Under the pieces are notes generated by a model. It did not search any database. It saw only the letters and a program-made list of their open reading frames with translations, and was not told the origin of the DNA. A program made the translations under genes and the position numbers. Below are positions 7,512 to 10,920 of a DNA stretch of 10,920 bases, piece by piece (positions within the stretch are counted from its first letter, which is position 1; every line of letters starts with the position of its first letter). Origin of the DNA: Chromatiales bacterium (GTDB taxonomy: Bacteria; Pseudomonadota; Gammaproteobacteria; UBA6429); assembly GCA_027076405.1 (NCBI GenBank), contig JALTJN010000456.1, positions 1 through 10,920 of the forward strand. Reading direction: 5' to 3'.

Positions 7512-9324
7512 TGCTGTCATTAATCAAAATATATTTCTTTGCGTTATTTCTAAGTGAGCGTTCAAATTTCCAGAGCTTGTCGGTGTATCGTTCGAGCACT
7601 TGATTTACTGTGCGCCATCCTATACCCGCACCTGATTCTTGAATGTGTTTTTTTATTCTTATGGTGCTTGTATTTCCAGATTCAATCGCCTCTGTAATTA
7701 GCATAATCACCACGGTATCTTTTTCTCTCTGCTTGGAGTTTTTATTAATTAATTCAAGATCAACAAAATCAGATAATGAGATAACTTTCAATTCCGGAGT
7801 GATTTTGAAACTAATAGGTTTGAATTTTCCACGTACTTTGTCGGGTTTGGTCGAAACAGTCATACTTCCATCATCGTGGAATTTTGGAATTAAATAGATT
7901 AACTCGTCAACATCTGCGCGTAAGTCGCCTGTGCCTTCAAAAATGTAATGTCCATCCTTATCTTTATACTTATTCGTATGAGCGAGTAAAACGATTGTCA
8001 TACCTTTGGATGAAAGGCCGCGTAAAAGTTTGTATAAATTTTTAGATTTGTTTTTGCTGATAACATCAGTCATTTTTTTAAGAGTATCAAATATGAAAAT
8101 ATGTTTAGAGAAATCACCGCCTGTTTCATTCATCGCTTCTAAGCTGTTAACAACGTCAGCCATTGATAAGCCTTCTTTCATGTCGGGCAATAAAAGTTTG
8201 AATCCACCTTCTCCAGCTTGTCTAACCATACTTTTTGCATCGCTCTGGCCAATGTCTGCATTCACATAAAAAACCATTAAGCCTTGTTCGGCTAATTGTT
8301 TGGCTATATGAAGAAATAGTGTTGTTTTGCCTCCATTCGGTGGAGCAGGGATAGCTATAACGTGGCCACCTATTATCAGGTTTGGAGACAACCAAGTTGG
8401 ATCGTCGTATTTTTCAGCTTCTTTTTTACTCACGGTGAATTCCTCCGTCCAGTCGAAGTTGGTAATTTTTTTTGATGGTTTGTTTTCAGATTCTTTCTTT
8501 TTAATAGCGGAGTCATAACTCTCATCTAAATGTTCTTCGCTAAATCTGCTTGTAATTTCATCTTGGCGCTTTTTATCACACGCATCAAAATCAATATTAG
8601 ATTGGGCTAGATGCATCATTTGTTTGAACATTTTTTTGCTTATATTTTGGTTAACGCAACTTAAAGCGAGACTAATCATTGACCCGTGCATATTTTTGGT
8701 GGAAGTAAGAGACTGGACTGCTTTATCAATAGAAAAGTCGCCAGATTCATTTGAATAAGTTGACTTCTTTTTCTTGGCTGGTGGGAAAGCTATCTTTATC
8801 ATTTCCCATTTATATTTTTTAAAATTTCCACCAACAACTTTAACTCTGTGTCGTTTTTTTCCTTTACAGTGATAAGTGTCTGGTAGTCGTAGTATGCGAG
8901 ATATGTCCCGTGCATTCGGGTCGCAATGATATTTATCAACCATTGTTTGCATCACACGGTCAAACTCTTCAAATTTATTTGTACGAGTTAGCCAATAATA
9001 ATGGTATTTATTTGGAGAGCTATTAATAATAATTGAAGGAGGGAGAGGGAAATCATCACGTAACTTTCCACTGGTGTCGTCTTCTATCCACACAGCACGA
9101 ACACGTTGAACTTTAGATTTGATACGTTCACCATTCTTAAATTTATTGACAGCAAAGAAAATACCAAAGCCTTGATCGTTTAGCTTCTTTAAATCACCGT
9201 TGAAAATGTTAGATTTAAACCCACGGTCAGAGTGATCTGGCTTTCCCTTTTCATCGTCTGCAGCATAAAACTGAGTCCTGTCAACTTTGTAACTGAAAAG
9301 TTTAAGGAATTCTTGCTGGTTCAT
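7462..9324 (-). CDS. bifunctional primase-helicase (AEP primase + RecA-like helicase)
   Basis: This 620-aa replication protein has an N-terminal archaeo-eukaryotic (RepB/PriCT-like) primase domain (about 1-175). Its motifs are: the acidic motif WIEDD (79-83), SSPNKYHYYW with His108, and RILRLPD (143-149). A RecA-type hexameric helicase domain (about 300-520) has Walker A APPNGGKTT (327-335), Walker B HIFIFDT (Asp413) and LLAHTNK (446-452). The C-terminus (about 540-600) is a likely winged helix. It ends in a Gly/Ser/Thr tail (STGTSGTGGSTGG), which is simply iteron tract III read in frame. It probably starts replication of the excised element at the adjacent iterons. Its ATG directly follows the stop of the 114-aa gene (TAAATG). 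No frameshift or lost motif is seen. Confidence 0.88.
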   Translation of the reverse strand: MNQQEFLKLFSYKVDRTQFYAADDEKGKPDHSDRGFKSNIFNGDLKKLNDQGFGIFFAVNKFKNGERIKSKVQRVRAVWIEDDTSGKLRDDFPLPPSIIINSSPNKYHYYWLTRTNKFEEFDRVMQTMVDKYHCDPNARDISRILRLPDTYHCKGKKRHRVKVVGGNFKKYKWEMIKIAFPPAKKKKSTYSNESGDFSIDKAVQSLTSTKNMHGSMISLALSCVNQNISKKMFKQMMHLAQSNIDFDACDKKRQDEITSRFSEEHLDESYDSAIKKKESENKPSKKITNFDWTEEFTVSKKEAEKYDDPTWLSPNLIIGGHVIAIPAPPNGGKTTLFLHIAKQLAEQGLMVFYVNADIGQSDAKSMVRQAGEGGFKLLLPDMKEGLSMADVVNSLEAMNETGGDFSKHIFIFDTLKKMTDVISKNKSKNLYKLLRGLSSKGMTIVLLAHTNKYKDKDGHYIFEGTGDLRADVDELIYLIPKFHDDGSMTVSTKPDKVRGKFKPISFKITPELKVISLSDFVDLELINKNSKQREKDTVVIMLITEAIESGNTSTIRIKKHIQESGAGIGWRTVNQVLERYTDKLWKFERSLRNNAKKYILINDSTGTSGTGGSTGGSQNV

Positions 9325-9669
9325 TTAGTCAAACCAAGCCGAAACAGGAGTGCTAGAGTGAATTAATATTTTTGGATTATTTTTTACTTCTCTTAATTTG
9401 ACATGAGTTGGAATCCAATGTTCAACTAATTCTTCATAACTTACATCACTGTCGTTTGAAGCAGCCCAACGTAGTCGATGAATATCCAAAACTTCGATGT
9501 AAACATATTCATTTAACTCACGAAAATTTGGATAAATAAAATCTTTTGTCTCACATTCGTTTACTATGAAATCAATATTGGCTGGAGTTATTTTTCCATG
9601 TAGCAAGTTTTCAATTAACTTACGCGCTTCGTTTAATAATAATTTTTCATGGTATTTATTTTTATTCAT
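9325..9669 (-). CDS. hypothetical protein upstream of primase-helicase
   Basis: This 114-aa protein is not recognised. It is helical, with a basic N-terminus (MNKNKYHEKLLLNEARKLIENLLHG), an acidic middle (about 45-85) and a Trp-containing stretch (HRLRWAASN, EHWIPTH). It overlaps the preceding 43-aa gene by 8 bp and abuts the primase start, so all three are translated together. GGAG lies 9 nt before the ATG. A replication accessory role is suggested only by this position. Confidence 0.7.
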   Translation of the reverse strand: MNKNKYHEKLLLNEARKLIENLLHGKITPANIDFIVNECETKDFIYPNFRELNEYVYIEVLDIHRLRWAASNDSDVSYEELVEHWIPTHVKLREVKNNPKILIHSSTPVSAWFD

Positions 9670-9793
9670 TGTTATCTTCTCCTTGTTTAAACTCTTTTAA
9701 AATTTCAGCAGCCACAATTTCCGCGATGATGTCCTCTAAAATCTCGAAGGTTTCTTCAGCTTCGGCTTTATTTTGCGGGGGGAATTTCAACAT
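9662..9793 (-). CDS. 43-aa acidic peptide, unknown
   Basis: This small frame (MLKFPPQNKAEAEETFEI...) is strongly acidic and predicted to be one amphipathic helix. It begins 6 nt after the RHH stop without a good ribosome binding site and overlaps the next gene by 8 bp, the pattern of a coupled operon gene. Both its tight packing and the absence of another gene in the interval support it as real, but no function can be given. Confidence 0.55.
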   Translation of the reverse strand: MLKFPPQNKAEAEETFEILEDIIAEIVAAEILKEFKQGEDNNE

Positions 9794-9799
9794 TTAAAA

Positions 9800-9961
9800 T
9801 TATTTTTTAACCGTTTCGTTTGCGATTAAAAATTCACGCACGGCAATTCGTACGAGTTGAGCAACTTTTAAATTTCTCTCATGCTCAATTTGTTGAAGAA
9901 GTTTAAAATCAGAAAGTGGCAGGGATGTTGTAACCGAGTGTGTTGTTTTTGCATTTTGCAT
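9800..9961 (-). CDS. second ribbon-helix-helix protein
   Basis: This 53-aa protein has a beta strand (about 8-15, HSVTTSLP), helix A (LSDFKLLQQIEHERN) and helix B (VAQLVRIAVREFLIAN), the Arc/CopG-type RHH layout. It is different from the RHH protein at 2091-2270. AGGG (9970-9973) lies 8 nt before the ATG and is inside a long inverted repeat that also reaches the start codon, suggesting autorepression. It is likely a transcriptional or copy-number regulator of the replication operon. Confidence 0.8.
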   Translation of the reverse strand: MQNAKTTHSVTTSLPLSDFKLLQQIEHERNLKVAQLVRIAVREFLIANETVKK

Positions 9962-10001
9962 ATGCTTTGCCCTAAAAGTTGCTATGTTTTAGGCAAGCAT
10001 A
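9961..10001. repeat. inverted repeat over the RHH2 start, putative operator
   Basis: TATGCTTTGCCCTAAAA (9961-9977) and TTTTAGGCAAGCATA (9987-10001) pair imperfectly with two bulged bases and a 9-nt centre. It covers the ribosome binding site and reaches the first base of the start codon of the RHH gene. It may act as a DNA operator for the RHH dimer pair or as an mRNA hairpin hiding the RBS. Confidence 0.55.
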
Positions 10002-10059
10002 CGCAGGGCTTGGAGTGCTAAGGGGGGCTTGGCCAGCCAAATAAGAAAGGAGAGGTAAT

Positions 10060-10584
10060 TTATTTAATTAATTTTAAATCTTTAAGTGTTGTAGTAAAGT
10101 TTTTAGGAGATTTTATGGGAGTGGATTTTTCTATTTGATTGTCATGTGCAGGCTGAATGATTTTGTCTCCATCTACATAGGCTTCAAAGCCTTCAAATTC
10201 AAAGAGTGGGGGTAACTCAGAATCATGATTATCTTTTAAGTATTTAATTACGGCTCTGGCAACAGCTATCTTCTTCATATCATCAAAGTAAGGTTCTTTT
10301 TCTTTCACCTGCTTAAAAGCATGTTTAATTAATTCTTTTATGGCTTCACCCCGTCGAGGTCTACCTTTGTTCTTTTCGGCCTCTTTTTTACTACGGTTGG
10401 ACTGCTCCTCTAATTGCTGAATTGTATCGGTGGGAATGCTAGATATATGGGTGAATGCTTTTTTAAGAGCAGGATCTTGTTCTAATGCAACTTTGAAAAC
10501 CTCGCTTTTCATGAAAACTCCGGCATTATCTAGAGCCTTATTCGCTTTTCGTTCTTGCTCAGCCTTTGTGTATATCTTGGCCAT
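10060..10584 (-). CDS. basic hypothetical protein, first main gene of right operon
   Basis: This 174-aa protein is not recognised. It has a helical N-terminal half with a long charged stretch (about 55-75), then a basic motif KNKGRPRRGEAIKELIKHAF (72-91) that could contact nucleic acid, and a Lys-rich end. The start at 10584 is chosen for the perfect GGAGGGG 5 nt upstream. The alternative GTG at 10653 lies inside the leader hairpin. It lies behind the right-end promoter and an attenuator-like hairpin. A regulatory or replication-initiation accessory role is inferred only from position and charge. Confidence 0.75.
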   Translation of the reverse strand: MAKIYTKAEQERKANKALDNAGVFMKSEVFKVALEQDPALKKAFTHISSIPTDTIQQLEEQSNRSKKEAEKNKGRPRRGEAIKELIKHAFKQVKEKEPYFDDMKKIAVARAVIKYLKDNHDSELPPLFEFEGFEAYVDGDKIIQPAHDNQIEKSTPIKSPKNFTTTLKDLKLIK

Positions 10585-10675
10585 CTTTCCCCTCCGTTTG
10601 GGAATACCGTGATAAAAAATGACCAACCAGAATGCACGGAAACATCTTTTCACCCGCTAAGGCTAGGCTGGTCAT
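10559..10675 (-). CDS. 38-aa leader ORF
   Basis: AAGGAG is placed 2 nt before this ATG, about 12 nt downstream of the predicted transcription start. The peptide (MTSLALAGEKMFPCILVGHF...) overlaps the start of the 174-aa gene by 26 bp. The start codon lies in one arm of a hairpin that ends in a T run. This could be a leader peptide controlling readthrough. It might equally be a chance frame. Confidence 0.35.
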   Translation of the reverse strand: MTSLALAGEKMFPCILVGHFLSRYSQTEGKDGQDIHKG

Positions 10676-10676
10676 T
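10614..10676 (-). terminator. attenuator-like hairpin with T run
   Basis: On the minus strand the arms AATGACCAGCC (10666-10676) and GGTTGGTCATT (10618-10628) form an 11-bp stem with one G-U pair and a 37-nt loop. A run of six T (10614-10619) overlaps the stem end. It lies between the promoter and the 174-aa gene. The long loop makes it weaker than a classical terminator, and the arms might instead be paired protein-binding sites. Confidence 0.45.
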
Positions 10677-10693
10677 ACTCCTTAATATAGGCA

Positions 10694-10722
10694 ATTATCG
10701 TAAATAAAAGCCCTATATTCAA
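10694..10722 (-). promoter_or_regulatory. promoter of the right-end replication operon
   Basis: On the minus strand, -35 TTGAAT (10717-10722) and -10 GATAAT (10694-10699) are separated by 17 bp. The perfect palindrome ATATTCAATAT (10715-10725) covers the -35 box and is a candidate operator. All genes from 10584 down to the primase-helicase follow on the same strand without a clear terminator, so one long transcript is likely. Confidence 0.65.
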
Positions 10723-10774
10723 TATGGTTATATTTTAACGTTTAGGCCACCTTACGCATAGCCACTGTGCGGGT

Positions 10775-10806
10775 AAAATAATCAAGGTTGCATGCCCCCG
10801 CTACCA
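10775..10806 (+). other. attR: left arm of attP plus 13-bp core
   Basis: The arm AAAATAATCAAGGTTGC (10775-10791) is the inverted partner of 121-137. The core 10794-10806 repeats the tRNA 3' end, and host DNA resumes at 10807. The symmetry centre of the rebuilt attP falls between 10795 and 10796, inside the C run. Confidence 0.8.
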
Positions 10807-10814
10807 AATATTAC

Positions 10815-10857
10815 AGGGTTATCAACAAGTTAAAGCTTGTTGATGGCTCTTTTTTAT
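10815..10857 (+). terminator. original host terminator of tRNA-fMet, displaced by the element
   Basis: A 15-bp stem (10815-10829 with 10836-10850, including G-U pairs) has a 6-nt loop and is followed by TTTTTATT on the plus strand. Before insertion it lay about 10 bases after the tRNA CCA. It now lies 10.7 kb away, and the element's own hairpin at 133-165 replaces it. Confidence 0.75.
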
Positions 10858-10873
10858 TCCCGCCTTTTCCTGT

Positions 10874-10920
10874 TTAAACGTAGACCGCTTTTGCTTTATC
10901 AGCCATGTCAGGGTAGTCGG
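10874..10920 (-). CDS. host gene, C-terminal end only
   Basis: An open frame enters from the right edge and ends DYPDMADKAKAVYV followed by TAA (10874-10876). It faces the tRNA locus convergently, with the host terminator between them. It is too short to identify, and it could be a chance frame. Confidence 0.35.
   Translation of the reverse strand, partial: DYPDMADKAKAVYV

Noticed and set aside
6921..7520. 199-codon minus-strand open frame between terS and primase
   Set aside because: It is kept open by the 9-bp iterons (VQVVQVVQPVV start), overlaps the primase end by 59 bp, has no ribosome binding site and gives a protein of implausible composition.

Overview
The window carries a complete integrated mobile element of about 10.7 kb (roughly 115-10806), inserted at the 3' end of a host initiator tRNA (tRNA-fMet) gene, with short host flanks on both sides. 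The host is AT-rich. Its tRNA-fMet is nearly identical to the enterobacterial one, and the promoters and Shine-Dalgarno sites are of ordinary proteobacterial type. This points to a gammaproteobacterium, but I cannot name the genus.

Left end (1-2350): a host promoter and intact tRNA-fMet are followed by an element-encoded terminator. On the minus strand lies an operon of a ribbon-helix-helix (RHH) regulator, a small membrane protein and a large serine recombinase. The last codons of the recombinase read antisense into the tRNA gene. A 13-bp direct repeat (115-127 and 10794-10806) marks the junctions. Joining the two ends in silico rebuilds a 42-bp attP with 17-bp imperfect inverted arms and a C-rich centre. 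Excision would therefore change the C-terminal tail of the recombinase.

Middle (2400-6911): a CsrA-family RNA-binding protein is the only plus-strand gene of the element. It converges on a two-gene cassette with its own likely promoter: a pentapeptide-like membrane protein and a small HEPN-like protein, a plausible anti-phage cargo. Next comes a packaging operon of a putative TerS, a well-supported TerL and a 224-aa helical protein. No portal, capsid, tail or lysis gene is present.

Origin and replication (6912-10722): a 550-bp stretch without a credible gene holds an AT-rich block and a highly ordered array of 9-bp iterons (ACCACYTGT). The array runs into the 3' end of a primase-helicase gene and is a likely replication origin. 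Upstream, and probably in one long minus-strand operon, are a 114-aa protein, a 43-aa peptide, a second RHH protein, a basic 174-aa protein and a leader ORF with an attenuator-like hairpin behind a good promoter.

Interpretation: integrase, RHH regulators, an iteron origin with a primase-helicase, a terminase and accessory cargo, without structural genes, fit a phage satellite that replicates itself and steers packaging into a helper phage's capsids. The satellite reading is inference. The gene identities of the recombinase, CsrA, TerL and primase-helicase are well supported by visible motifs.
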